Shown here piece after piece: positions 1-7,895 of a stretch of 64,000 bases of DNA. The notes under the pieces were generated by a model. That model made no database searches and had not been told where the DNA came from. It saw nothing but the letters and a program-made list of their open reading frames with translations. Location: positions 1 to 64,000 of the forward strand of contig DAOUBK010000094.1 in assembly GCA_034432635.1 (NCBI GenBank), in the 5' to 3' direction. A program made the translations under genes and the position numbers. Position 1 is the first letter of the stretch. Each line of letters starts with the position of its first letter. Origin of the DNA: Roseiflexus sp034432635 (GTDB lineage: Bacteria > Chloroflexota > Chloroflexia > Chloroflexales > Roseiflexaceae).

Positions 1-72
1 CGCGCTGGTGGGTTGAGCGGCAGGCGCACTGGTGGGTTGAGCGGCAGGCGCGCTGGTGGGTTGAGCGGCAGG
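1..72. repeat. 24-bp tandem repeat, three copies
   Basis: Three nearly identical 24-bp units, each ending GGGTTGAGCGGCAGG, run head to tail. They differ at a single base (cgcg versus cgca). They lie in frame inside the lipoprotein gene on the minus strand and encode APAAQPTS three times. Copy number can change by slippage without a frameshift. The array may have more copies beyond base 1. Confidence 0.9.
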
Positions 73-156
73 CGCCCGCCCGCCAGCACAACCTGCAACC
101 AGTAGAGCGATCAACACCAGGGGGATGAGCGAGAGCCGGAGACGTTTCGATACCAT
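1..156 (-). CDS. Lipoprotein, N-terminal part (cut by window edge)
   Basis: The reading frame starts with ATG at 156, preceded by a GAGGTGG ribosome binding site, and stays open to base 1, so only the first 52 residues are present. It begins with a basic stretch (MVSKRLR), a hydrophobic segment and the lipobox LLVAGC, so it should be cleaved by signal peptidase II and anchored to the membrane. The mature N-terminus is three copies of the octapeptide APAAQPTS, encoded by a 24-bp tandem repeat at 1-72, and serves as a flexible tether. It lies 89 bp downstream of the cupin gene on the same strand and may be co-transcribed with it. In Chloroflexi such tethered lipoproteins are often ABC-transporter solute-binding proteins. 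A binding protein for the island's substrate would fit, but the folded domain is outside the window. Confidence 0.75.
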   Translation of the reverse strand, partial: MVSKRLRLSLIPLVLIALLVAGCAGGRAPAAQPTSAPAAQPTSAPAAQPTSA

Positions 157-245
157 GATGCCACCTCTTCGTCAAAACTATAGTTTATCTATCGCGATCG
201 CTGAACAAGCGAAGCAATCACGCATCAATGACCGACCTCGACGCA

Positions 246-974
246 TCATTCGGGCCAGCGATAGAATGTGTGCAGGTGTCCATCAGTGCGGAACAGGATC
301 AGGGCGCCCATATCGGTATGGAACGGACCGTGCGGTATGTGCGGCGGGCGCCAGAAATAGCAACCGGCAGTCATCACGCCACGGTCTGTAACCATTTCGC
401 CTTGCAGAACGAAGGCTTCCTCAACAACTGGATGCATTTCAACGCGGCTTTCCCGCCACTGCGGCAACACCCCCAGCAGCCACGTACCGGCGCCTGTCTC
501 TGGATCGACGCGCAACTGCTTGCGCATTGCTCCGGGCGGAAAGCCCGGCGTGATCGGGTTGCTCCATGGCAAAGCAGAACTGTCGAGCGCCATAATCAGA
601 CGACGGCGTTGCGCTCCTGGCGCGTCTTCAAACCCCGCTTCGAGCGCAACGGCACCATGTGTGAACCATAGCAGCGTGACGGGTGATAGCGCCTGCCAGC
701 GCCCAAGAGCCACGCCAGCCGGAAAGAAACAATAGGTATAGCGGGTGAGTCGATATTCGCCAACTGTCAGATGCCCCTCAAGGATGTAGCACTCGACATC
801 AGCAGTAAAGCGGCCTGCCGACGCTTCCCAACCAACCGGTAGTGAGACGAACAGGGTGGCAGCATCAGTTTCCGGATCGCTGCTGAGTGTGCGCGCCTCG
901 GCGCCTGATGTACCTGTGAGCCATGACTGACGTGGAGCGTGATCCGTATGAATGAACTCGATGTGCGGGCGCAT
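246..974 (-). CDS. Two-domain cupin-like protein
   Basis: This 242-residue protein looks like a bicupin of the ChrR/DUF4437 type. The first half contains VECYILEGHLTVGEYRLTRY with a following FFPAG turn. The second half contains MHPVVEEAFVLQGEMVTDRG and a HIPHGPF loop, the usual cupin pattern of a His/Glu cluster, a Gly turn and a late His. The second domain keeps H, E and H residues that could bind a metal, whereas the first has lost most of them. No reaction can be assigned from sequence; cupins in catabolic clusters act as isomerases, dioxygenases or sensors. A regulon motif lies upstream at 1002-1015, so it is probably controlled by the GntR protein at 5351. Confidence 0.7.
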   Translation of the reverse strand: MRPHIEFIHTDHAPRQSWLTGTSGAEARTLSSDPETDAATLFVSLPVGWEASAGRFTADVECYILEGHLTVGEYRLTRYTYCFFPAGVALGRWQALSPVTLLWFTHGAVALEAGFEDAPGAQRRRLIMALDSSALPWSNPITPGFPPGAMRKQLRVDPETGAGTWLLGVLPQWRESRVEMHPVVEEAFVLQGEMVTDRGVMTAGCYFWRPPHIPHGPFHTDMGALILFRTDGHLHTFYRWPE

Positions 975-1001
975 CGTGATCTGTCTTTAATGTCATTATA
1001 A

Positions 1002-1015
1002 TATAACATTATGAC
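1002..1015 (+). promoter_or_regulatory. Regulon motif site 1 (upstream of cupin gene)
   Basis: TATAACATTATGAC matches the 14-bp consensus [TA][AG]TAACATTA[TC][AG]AC found at four operon heads in this island. It sits 28-41 bp upstream of the cupin start inside a longer imperfect palindrome flanked by TGTCAT and ATGACA (991-1016). The element is sharply AT-rich against its surroundings. Confidence 0.6.
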
Positions 1016-1035
1016 AATAGCAGAGTGACAAAAGC

Positions 1036-1479
1036 CTACCCAACCCGGCGCTCTTTGATCAGCGTGCGCTTGAACACCTCGCCGCGATTGTACCAGTGCC
1101 AGGTGCGGGTACGGTGCTTCCCATCGTCGCTGATATGAATAATCTCATACAGATATTGCTCGGGAGCGTGATTGTAACTCCAGGTCAGGATGACCGTACG
1201 TGGATCGACTTCCCAGGCATAGCCGGTGATCCGTGGGTGCTCAAACCAGATTCTACCGTCGGCATACCGCGCGTCGTAGCGTGTCACTTCCTCACGACCG
1301 TCCGCCCAGCGATAGGTGTTGATCTGGTAGTATGGATACGGACCGTCTTCGGGAAAATAGTGTTCGAGCCGGCAGGCATGGCGATCAAGTTCGCGCCCAT
1401 CGGCATCCACGTGAATGTACACCCCCTCCCATGCCCCTTCGTGACGGGCAAGCACCGACATGTCGTGTTTGAGTGTCAT
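1036..1479 (-). CDS. Small lipocalin/calycin-like protein of unknown function
   Basis: A 147-residue protein starting with ATG at 1479. This ATG overlaps the stop of the aldehyde dehydrogenase gene (ATGA), with GGAGGG seven bases upstream, so I prefer it to the longer frame. The sequence is rich in Trp and Tyr with alternating beta pattern: GAWEGVYIHVDADGREL near the N-terminus, then several ADGR/DDGK turns. The opening G-x-W-x-G motif followed by a D-x-x-G turn is shared with the proteins at 6141, 6964 and 8717, which suggests a common small beta-barrel fold as in DUF3598/lipocalin-like proteins. No catalytic residues are evident. Last gene of the operon 3931 to 1036, so it likely acts with the aldehyde dehydrogenase and the nitrilase-type hydrolase. 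Confidence 0.65.
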   Translation of the reverse strand: MTLKHDMSVLARHEGAWEGVYIHVDADGRELDRHACRLEHYFPEDGPYPYYQINTYRWADGREEVTRYDARYADGRIWFEHPRITGYAWEVDPRTVILTWSYNHAPEQYLYEIIHISDDGKHRTRTWHWYNRGEVFKRTLIKERRVG

Positions 1480-2900
1480 TGCGTCCCTCCATGAAACCAC
1501 CAAGGGTCATACCCCGAACTGCTATTGATCAGCATCGCCTGTTTGCGGGTAAAGCGATTGATCGCAGCCGGACCCATCCGTGAACCGCCCAGACCGGAAA
1601 ACTTGAATGCCTGCTTTTCACCATCATGAATGATCGCCGTCAACGCCGCATCATTGATACTGACCGCACCAGCCATCAGGCAAGACGCGACTGCACACGC
1701 CGTCCCGGTATCACGAGCGAAAACTGCGGCGCTCAGACCAAAATCGGTATCGTTTGCCAGCATGATCGCCTCATCGACATCGGCGACCGGCATGACCGGG
1801 AGAATCGGTCCGAAGGTTTCGTCGCGCATCACCTTCATCGTATGATCGACGCCGGTCAGGACGGTGGGCAGACAGTACAGGCCACCGGCATGCTCCTCGA
1901 TGACGCCGCCGCATTGGGCGACAGCGCCGCGAGCGTAGGCATCGGCGAGATGATCAGCGATCACCTTAGCCTGACGCACCGAGATGATCGGTCCGATCTC
2001 TCCGCTTTGCGGGTCGGGAAGTGCAAGGCGCAACCGTGATGCTCTGGCGGTAAGCGCTTCGACGAACTGCTCGTACACCGGCGCTTCGACATAGACCCGT
2101 TCAATCGAGAGGCACGACTGACCGCAGTTGACCGTGCCGCCCCACAGAATGGCGGCTGCGGCGCGATCAATATCGGCGTCGGCGAGCACGATTGCCGGGT
2201 CTTTGCCACCGAGTTCGAGAAATGCAGGAATAAAGCGACGGGCAGCGGCTTCCGCCACACACCGACCGGTAGCCACACTCCCGGTGAAGCAGATCAGATC
2301 GACCCGCTCGAGAAGTGCACCACCGGTAGCGCCATCTCCAGCAATAAACTGGAACACCGCACGCAATGCTGGCACATCCCCAATCGACCGGCGCAATGGC
2401 TCGATGAAGCGCGGCGCAATTTCACTCGGTTTTACAACAACGGCGCATCCAGCCAGCAACGCCGGCAGCGCGTCGATCAGACTCAGCAGGAGCGGGAAAT
2501 TCCATGGACTGATCACGCCAACGAGCGGGTATGGCGCCAGACGTCCTTCGATCCTGATGAACGATATCGCACTCGGACGAGGGTCGCCATACCTGAGCAG
2601 ATCGGACGCCAGGCGACACCAGCGTTCGATACTGGCAAGCACCGATTCGAATTCCAGCACACTCTCATAGTAGCGACCGGTATCGGTCACCAGTGCTGCG
2701 ACGATTTCATCGCGGCGCGCCAGCATTGCCCGACGCCACTCAACCAGCGCCGCGACCCGCCCTGTCACGCCGCACGCCTCCCACGCCGGTTGCGCGGCGC
2801 GCAGATCGGCGCATACCCCATCGAGCGCATCACCGTCGGGGGGAACGATCTGATAATCATACGTCCCTGTGCGTGGGTTGCGAACCGGTATCGGCGCCAT
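1476..2900 (-). CDS. NAD(P)-dependent aldehyde dehydrogenase
   Basis: A full-length (474 aa) member of the aldehyde dehydrogenase superfamily, oxidising an aldehyde to the acid. Landmarks in order are SPWNFPLLL (about 130), the coenzyme-binding FTGSVATG (about 207), catalytic Glu in LELGGKDP, catalytic Cys in NCGQSCLS, and RDETFGPILPV near the C-terminus. The start overlaps the nitrilase stop (TGATG) and the end overlaps the next gene, so the three are translationally coupled. Substrate is unknown. Because the neighbours open C-N bonds, a semialdehyde released from an N-containing compound is a reasonable guess. Confidence 0.9.
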   Translation of the reverse strand: MAPIPVRNPRTGTYDYQIVPPDGDALDGVCADLRAAQPAWEACGVTGRVAALVEWRRAMLARRDEIVAALVTDTGRYYESVLEFESVLASIERWCRLASDLLRYGDPRPSAISFIRIEGRLAPYPLVGVISPWNFPLLLSLIDALPALLAGCAVVVKPSEIAPRFIEPLRRSIGDVPALRAVFQFIAGDGATGGALLERVDLICFTGSVATGRCVAEAAARRFIPAFLELGGKDPAIVLADADIDRAAAAILWGGTVNCGQSCLSIERVYVEAPVYEQFVEALTARASRLRLALPDPQSGEIGPIISVRQAKVIADHLADAYARGAVAQCGGVIEEHAGGLYCLPTVLTGVDHTMKVMRDETFGPILPVMPVADVDEAIMLANDTDFGLSAAVFARDTGTACAVASCLMAGAVSINDAALTAIIHDGEKQAFKFSGLGGSRMGPAAINRFTRKQAMLINSSSGYDPWWFHGGTQ

Positions 2901-3931
2901 CAGATCACTCCCATTTGAGCAAGACGATCGATCGTTTCCTGCTGCGTGCGCAGAAAATGCCGCCGTTCGGGGCTACTGCCCAGCAACGTGTTTGGCGGGT
3001 AAAAACTGGCGCCAGCATAACTGCTGGCATAGAGTTCAAAACGCTGGCGGGCAAGCAGATTGTTCATACCAGGCCGACGACGGTAGCGACGCAGCGCTGC
3101 CAGATCGATCTCAGCATACGCCACCATGCTCTCGCCCTGCCCCGCTTCAACCAGTACCCGCCCAGTGTAATCCACAATTTTCGATCCGCCATCGACTGAA
3201 GCGAAAGGGATCGCAATCCCTTCGATGCCTGCTGAGTTGGCAGAGACGAGATACGCCAGATTTTCCAGTGCCCGCGCCATCTTTGCAATGTTCTTCTGAG
3301 TCAACTCCGGGCTGCTCACCTCGGACGAAGAGTGGAGCAGCACCTCAGCCCCGCGCATCACCAGACAGCGCGCAACTTCTGGGAAAAGAATCTCTTCCGA
3401 CGCGATGCATGCCAGCCGTCCGATAGCAGTGTGCGCTACTGGAAAGACAGCATCCAGACCATAGATTTCCAGAAAGCGCTCCCATAAGTCGTGCGGCGTA
3501 GGCGCGAACATTGAATTCAGACGCCGATAGCGCAGCACGACCTGACCGGTCGGATCGATCACAAAACTGACCTGAAAGTAGAGACCGGGAAAGTGGGGAT
3601 CGCGCTCATAGCAGTTGCCGGAAAGGAAAATCTGCTGATCATGCGCAATCCGCCCCAGAGCGGCATACTCAGGACCATCGGGGTCGATGGCAGCCTTCTC
3701 CGACCAGACGGCAATGCTTTCACCGAGGGGAAAACCGGTCAGAAAGTATTCGGGCAACACCACCAGGCGAACGTCGCTGCCGATAAAGGCAATACTGGCG
3801 CGGATCTGCGCCCGGAGACGCTCGATAGTCGCCTGCATGCGCTCACGAACCGCAGCCAGATCGCTGAGCGTGTTGACTGCATGACACGTAACCTGCAACG
3901 CCAGCGCCCGATAACTCTCAACCTGATCCAT
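2900..3931 (-). CDS. Nitrilase-superfamily (carbon-nitrogen) hydrolase
   Basis: A 343-residue amidase/nitrilase-fold protein. The catalytic Glu is visible in LVVLPEYFLTGFP, and the nucleophilic Cys in IGRLACIASEEILFPE. The usual catalytic Lys follows a Tyr-Arg pair (YRK). Here the motif is VLRYRRLNSM, so Arg stands where Lys is normally found. The C-terminal part continues well beyond the minimal domain, as in aliphatic-amidase-like relatives. It would hydrolyse an amide, carbamoyl or nitrile bond in the cytoplasm. First gene of a three-gene coupled operon with the aldehyde dehydrogenase and a small barrel protein. A promoter overlapping the regulon motif lies 160-200 bp upstream. Confidence 0.85.
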   Translation of the reverse strand: MDQVESYRALALQVTCHAVNTLSDLAAVRERMQATIERLRAQIRASIAFIGSDVRLVVLPEYFLTGFPLGESIAVWSEKAAIDPDGPEYAALGRIAHDQQIFLSGNCYERDPHFPGLYFQVSFVIDPTGQVVLRYRRLNSMFAPTPHDLWERFLEIYGLDAVFPVAHTAIGRLACIASEEILFPEVARCLVMRGAEVLLHSSSEVSSPELTQKNIAKMARALENLAYLVSANSAGIEGIAIPFASVDGGSKIVDYTGRVLVEAGQGESMVAYAEIDLAALRRYRRRPGMNNLLARQRFELYASSYAGASFYPPNTLLGSSPERRHFLRTQQETIDRLAQMGVI

Positions 3932-4094
3932 AATGCCGCTCTCTTGGCATGTCAGTCATCAGCGCGCGCGTATACCGCGCCGGGAAAGGTGACGAAACCA
4001 CAACCAGGCATGACGCAATACGCAGCGGAGATTGCTCTTCCACGCTACACCACCGTGCAAGGGTATGCATCAGATCCTGGCTCCGGATAAATGT

Positions 4095-4108
4095 TGTAAC
4101 ATTATAAC
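4095..4108 (+). promoter_or_regulatory. Regulon motif site 2 (upstream of nitrilase operon)
   Basis: TGTAACATTATAAC matches the island consensus. Read on the minus strand it contains a perfect TATAAT (4101-4106). A candidate -35 TTGTAG (4124-4129) is spaced exactly 17 bp away, directed at the nitrilase operon. The motif therefore overlaps the -10 box, the position expected of a repressor site. Confidence 0.65.
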
Positions 4109-4150
4109 ATTAAGATCCGGCCACTACAACATGCAAAATGCACAAATTGC

Positions 4151-4579
4151 TCAGGTTGTCAACCAGTCACCAATACCATAGGGGTCGGTCATAGGTTGAG
4201 AGACGTGTTCATGGACGATACGCCATAGACCAGATTGCTCACAGACCAGAACAAAACTGGCGCGAACACGCAGCATACGCGGAGTCTCATGAACCCGAAT
4301 ATCCAGATCAAGCAGACCGGCAACCAGCGCAGCATTGTTCCAGACCTCGACGACCGGTCCTTCGCTCCACTGCCAGCCGATGATATGGATAGGTGATTCG
4401 AAGTAGGCGCGCCACCCGGTGGCGATCCGATCGTATCCGAGCGTACTCCAGCGCGGACCTTCGACAAATACGTATGTCGTTGCACTGCGTCGGTACATTG
4501 CGGTCACCTCGTCAAACTGACGGGCGACGATTGCGTTGAAGAACGCGGTCATGGCGTGAACTAGCTCTCGCTTGTCCAC
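4151..4579 (-). CDS. SnoaL-like (NTF2-fold) protein
   Basis: A 142-residue protein. I place the start at GTG 4579 because GGAGGTGTGAT lies directly upstream and the start overlaps the stop of the preceding gene. The sequence has the NTF2/SnoaL pattern: an N-terminal helix (HAMTAFFNAIVARQFDEVTAMY), then ATTYVFVEGPRWSTLGYDRI and a sheet ending VHEHVSQP. The family includes small cyclases, dehydratases and non-enzymatic ligand binders, so no reaction is claimed. Second gene after the EthD/SnoaL-like fusion; the two probably work on the same compound. Confidence 0.7.
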   Translation of the reverse strand: MDKRELVHAMTAFFNAIVARQFDEVTAMYRRSATTYVFVEGPRWSTLGYDRIATGWRAYFESPIHIIGWQWSEGPVVEVWNNAALVAGLLDLDIRVHETPRMLRVRASFVLVCEQSGLWRIVHEHVSQPMTDPYGIGDWLTT

Positions 4580-4580
4580 A

Positions 4581-5261
4581 TCACACCTCCAATCCAAAAT
4601 ACTCACGATAGGCGCATATCTTATCACCACGGACATCCAGCGCAATCGCTACCCGATTGGCATATGGCTGACCGCGCAACTTGCCCTCATCACGAAACTC
4701 GAACACATAGGTCGAGCCGCTGCCGACAACCCGATCCAGCGTGACCGACAACCCTTCGCTGAAGACCGAGGAAACGTAGGAGAAAAACTCGCGCGCTCGC
4801 TCCTTACCAACGTTCAGACCCTTGTACTTGCCGCGTGGAAACCAGAAACTAAAGTCGTCACTCAACATCTCCAGGAACGGCGTCCATTCACCAGAGGCTA
4901 GACCGACGCAAAAGTGATTGAAGGCGCGCATTGCAACACTGCGCGGGTCGGAGACTGTCGGGACAAACATCGTAATGTGATTTGCAGCATATGTGCGCTC
5001 ACGGATTGCTTTCAACGCTGGCTGTCGCGGGTCGTTCATATACTGCTGAAACGCCGCGAATGAAGGGTAGCGCAGTAAACTGTTGCGAGACCAGACATCG
5101 TGAGCCTGCGGATGCTCTACTCCCTCACCGGACGCGATCACCTCGACGCCGTACTCCTGCATCAATCCCCGCGATTGCGCCAGATATTCGGCGAAGAGAT
5201 CGGCAGCGTCGGGTTTGAGCATACTCTGGACGAACACAAACAACGAACGGTCGTCGTGCAC
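4581..5261 (-). CDS. Fusion of a dimeric alpha/beta-barrel domain and a SnoaL-like domain
   Basis: A 226-residue protein starting at GTG 5261, with AGGAGG seven bases upstream; the longer ATG frame has no good site and would run into the operator region. Residues 1-110 (SLFVFVQSMLKPDAADLFAEYL to RERTYAANHITMF) resemble ferredoxin-like EthD/DUF1330-type barrels. Residues 115-226 (AFNHFCVGLASGEWTPFLEMLSDD onward) form a second SnoaL/NTF2-like domain, with GKYKGLNVGKERAREFF typical of that family. The start lies 90 bp from the divergently read regulator gene, and a regulon motif sits between them. Confidence 0.7.
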   Translation of the reverse strand: MHDDRSLFVFVQSMLKPDAADLFAEYLAQSRGLMQEYGVEVIASGEGVEHPQAHDVWSRNSLLRYPSFAAFQQYMNDPRQPALKAIRERTYAANHITMFVPTVSDPRSVAMRAFNHFCVGLASGEWTPFLEMLSDDFSFWFPRGKYKGLNVGKERAREFFSYVSSVFSEGLSVTLDRVVGSGSTYVFEFRDEGKLRGQPYANRVAIALDVRGDKICAYREYFGLEV

Positions 5262-5301
5262 GGGTTGCCTCCTGTCTGTCTTGATCTCCCTCTCGATATG
5301 T

Positions 5302-5315
5302 AGTAACATTATAAC
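5302..5315 (+). promoter_or_regulatory. Regulon motif site 3 (divergent gntR / fusion-gene promoter)
   Basis: AGTAACATTATAAC lies in the 89-bp divergent region. Toward gntR, TTGATC (5281-5286), a 17-bp spacer and TAACAT (5304-5309) form a promoter whose -10 is inside the motif. Toward the minus-strand gene the motif contains TATAAT. One bound protein could silence both directions, including its own gene. Confidence 0.7.
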
Positions 5316-5350
5316 AAATTTCTGTCATTCCAATGTTGAGAGTGAACACT

Positions 5351-6088
5351 ATGCAAACGCTTGATCGCGCTTCGCCGCTTCCGCTCTACTTTCAACTCAA
5401 ACAGATTATCATTGAGAAGATCGAGCGCAATGAGTGGGATCCGGCACAACCCATCCCAAGCGAGCAGGAACTGCAGGATATGTATGGGTTGAGCCGAACG
5501 ACAGTGCGTCAGGCGCTGAGCGAACTGGTTGTTGAAGGGCGATTGGTGCGACAGCGCGGACGCGGGACGTTCATTGCACAACCGAAACTGACCCATACGC
5601 CGCAGAAACCGCAGCGCCTGGTACGACTGATGCTGGATCGTGGGTTACGCCCCGGCTGGCGCATCTTGAGCATCGAGTGGTCATCGCCACCGTATGAAGT
5701 CCAGCACCTGCTCCAACTCGAACCCGATACCCAGACGATGCACATCCGGCGCCTCCGTCTTGCAAACGATCAGCCTATCGGGTACCATCAGGTCTGGCTG
5801 CCGCCCCATATCGCCGAGGTGATGAACCGCGACGCGCTGCTCGAGGGCGACTCGCTTGCCTACCTTCGCCATCTGCCGGCGGTCTCGCACGGTCAGACGA
5901 TCCGCACCATTGAGGCGGTCGCCGCCGAAGCCGCCGAAGCCGACCTGCTCAATGTGCGTGAAGGGGAGCCGTTGTTGCTCATCCAGCGCCTGCTCACCGA
6001 CGGCGACGGCTCGCCAATCGAACTGATGGAAGCCCTCTACTGCGGCAATCAGTTCAAGTACCAGATAGTACTGCCGAGTGTCGAATGA
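5351..6088 (+). CDS. GntR-family transcriptional regulator, HutC/UTRA type
   Basis: A 245-residue regulator. The N-terminal GntR winged helix is plain: SPLPLYFQLKQIIIEKIERN, then IPSEQELQDMYGLSRTTVRQ and LVVEGRLVRQRGRGTFIAQP. Residues from about 90 on form the ligand-binding UTRA domain (chorismate-lyase-like fold), with LQLEPDTQTMHIRRLRLAND and EGEPLLLIQRLLTDGDG. ATG 5351 is chosen over the in-frame codon at 5333 because the domain begins here and the upstream codon would crowd the operator. HutC-type proteins usually repress catabolic genes until a pathway intermediate binds. The four motif sites in this island, one next to this gene, make it the likely local repressor. Confidence 0.9.
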   Translation: MQTLDRASPLPLYFQLKQIIIEKIERNEWDPAQPIPSEQELQDMYGLSRTTVRQALSELVVEGRLVRQRGRGTFIAQPKLTHTPQKPQRLVRLMLDRGLRPGWRILSIEWSSPPYEVQHLLQLEPDTQTMHIRRLRLANDQPIGYHQVWLPPHIAEVMNRDALLEGDSLAYLRHLPAVSHGQTIRTIEAVAAEAAEADLLNVREGEPLLLIQRLLTDGDGSPIELMEALYCGNQFKYQIVLPSVE

Positions 6089-6140
6089 TGCACCCTTGCC
6101 GGCGACGCTTCTTCTGAGCATGCTATCGAAACTAATCTTT

Positions 6141-6971
6141 TCATCCGCCGGCAGTGAGCCGGAACGTCTCGACGCATTCCAGCAGACCGGCGTGATAGTG
6201 ACGGCGTATCCCAACGATGACGCCAGTGGCGCTATCGTATACTTCGAGAAATGTAACCGAATGTTCCGGCGTCAACAGAATGTTGCCCTCGATCAGCGCC
6301 CCAATCCGCCAGGCAATCCCAACCCCGTCGCCGCTGATCTTCTGATGGTCATACCGGAACATTACCGTTCTGTCCGGCGTTGCTTCCGTTATTGAAGACG
6401 AGTCATACTGCCGTTCAAGAGGATGCGCATCAACAACAGCGCCATCCGGTGATAGTCGATGTATATGACCGCGCCAGCAGGTTGCTAGCATCGCCGGATG
6501 TTCGTTGTTGTGCAACACGGGCCAGCCAGCGCCGGTGTGCTCCGGCACTCCCACCCCTACAATGCACGCTACCGGCGCCGGTCCGACAAAAAAGCGCCCG
6601 CCGGTCACCTGTCGATCGGGAATTACGAGCATGGCGAACGAATTGAACAGTTTGCCAAAGCGGGGCCAGAGTCCGCGTCCGAGCATCATGCCCTCACCCC
6701 AGACTTCGCCGCAACCAACGACATCGGGACCGTGGTAGCGTCGCAGACGCCCCGCGATACTCAGATCGAAGACCCACTCACCGGAAAATGCCGCCATTGG
6801 ATGCCCGTCGAGCGCCGGATCGGGGGCACACTGCTGGATGACCCGAATGCGATGATCATCCAGGCGTCGTAACTCCCGACGTTGATGCACCACCCCGATG
6901 GTCTGTCCATCAGGTGTGTAAACATACTCGCTCACCAGCCAGCTACCGAGAAATTGGTCGGTTTCATCCAT
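6141..6971 (-). CDS. Two-lobe lipocalin/calycin-like protein of unknown function
   Basis: A 276-residue protein. The start ATG 6971 overlaps the stop of the upstream gene; the longer frame would extend 62 codons back inside that gene and is rejected. It opens FLGSWLVSEYVYTPDGQT. It shares the motif RRYHGPDVVGCGEVWGEG with RRYHGPANIGYAEVFGDS in the adjacent 6964-7881 protein, so the two are paralogues. Mostly beta with many Trp and Gly, no signal peptide, no obvious catalytic set. Last gene of the operon 9702 to 6141. The fold suggests binding of a small hydrophobic molecule, but this is inference. Confidence 0.6.
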   Translation of the reverse strand: MDETDQFLGSWLVSEYVYTPDGQTIGVVHQRRELRRLDDHRIRVIQQCAPDPALDGHPMAAFSGEWVFDLSIAGRLRRYHGPDVVGCGEVWGEGMMLGRGLWPRFGKLFNSFAMLVIPDRQVTGGRFFVGPAPVACIVGVGVPEHTGAGWPVLHNNEHPAMLATCWRGHIHRLSPDGAVVDAHPLERQYDSSSITEATPDRTVMFRYDHQKISGDGVGIAWRIGALIEGNILLTPEHSVTFLEVYDSATGVIVGIRRHYHAGLLECVETFRLTAGG

Positions 6972-7881
6972 GACCGCCCCCTGTTTCCGCCGGCGTGAAC
7001 GCGAGAAAGCCACACTCCACACCAACACGCTCGCCGCCGCGATACCAGAAACGCAACACAGCTTTGATGTCGCCGTTGTGGGATACCACATCACGTCGCC
7101 AGCAGCGCAGACCACTGGGAAGCATGTGAAAATGACCGCTGAGCGCTCGACCGCCACTCAGACTGTAACTACCCGCCATCGGTTGTTCGGGAAGCGACCA
7201 GGCCAGGTAACCATTGGAACGCAACCTGCACGAAACCGACGCCGGTTCAATCACTCCTCCGCTCCATTTCACATACAGACCTTCTGACGACGGGTGCACA
7301 TGCTCGATTACCTCCGCCGAACCCAGCAGTTGACGTGACTGATCGTAACCCTGGATGACCCCACGCCACACACCAGCGCGGTGGACCATTACAACACCGC
7401 GACCGGCAGACGGATCGGCGGCGAGATCGTAAGCCGTGCCGCTCACCAGTGTGGGAAGCGGCGCCTGATCCTCAACAACGCGATCGTTCTGTCCAACCAC
7501 GGTGTAGAGGACCTGCTCGCCTCGACCCATGAGCGCCAGTGAGAGTTGAGTATTCCCATCCGGCAGAACGAACAGCATAAAGCGCTGACTGAGACCGAGA
7601 GCGGGCCAGTAAGCATTGGCATCAACGACGCTATCGCCGAACACTTCGGCATAGCCGATGTTCGCCGGTCCATGATACCGGCGATGATCGCCGTGCTCGG
7701 TGATGAAATAGGTCCCGGCGTGCTTGAACGGACCGATGAACGCAACATCGATCCGTATCCGTCCATCGTCGAGGCGCTGCACATAACGCACATCTGCGCC
7801 ATTGCCGAGAAAGCGCCCTGCGCCATCGAAGACCTCAGCGCTGCCCGACCATCGCCCGATCCCCTGGCTGAAACTCTGCAT
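6964..7881 (-). CDS. Two-lobe lipocalin/calycin-like protein, paralogue of its neighbour
   Basis: A 305-residue protein. Start ATG 7881 has GGGAGGTG six bases upstream; a longer frame runs back into the DUF3891 gene. Two halves resemble each other: IGRWSGSAEVFDGAGRFLGNG at the N-terminus and VWRGVIQGYDQSRQLLGSAEV in the middle. That points to internal duplication of a small barrel domain. The YHGP...G..EVFG motif is shared with the 6141 gene product. Function unknown. Confidence 0.6.
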   Translation of the reverse strand: MQSFSQGIGRWSGSAEVFDGAGRFLGNGADVRYVQRLDDGRIRIDVAFIGPFKHAGTYFITEHGDHRRYHGPANIGYAEVFGDSVVDANAYWPALGLSQRFMLFVLPDGNTQLSLALMGRGEQVLYTVVGQNDRVVEDQAPLPTLVSGTAYDLAADPSAGRGVVMVHRAGVWRGVIQGYDQSRQLLGSAEVIEHVHPSSEGLYVKWSGGVIEPASVSCRLRSNGYLAWSLPEQPMAGSYSLSGGRALSGHFHMLPSGLRCWRRDVVSHNGDIKAVLRFWYRGGERVGVECGFLAFTPAETGGGHG

Positions 7882-7895
7882 AGTTCGCACCTCCC

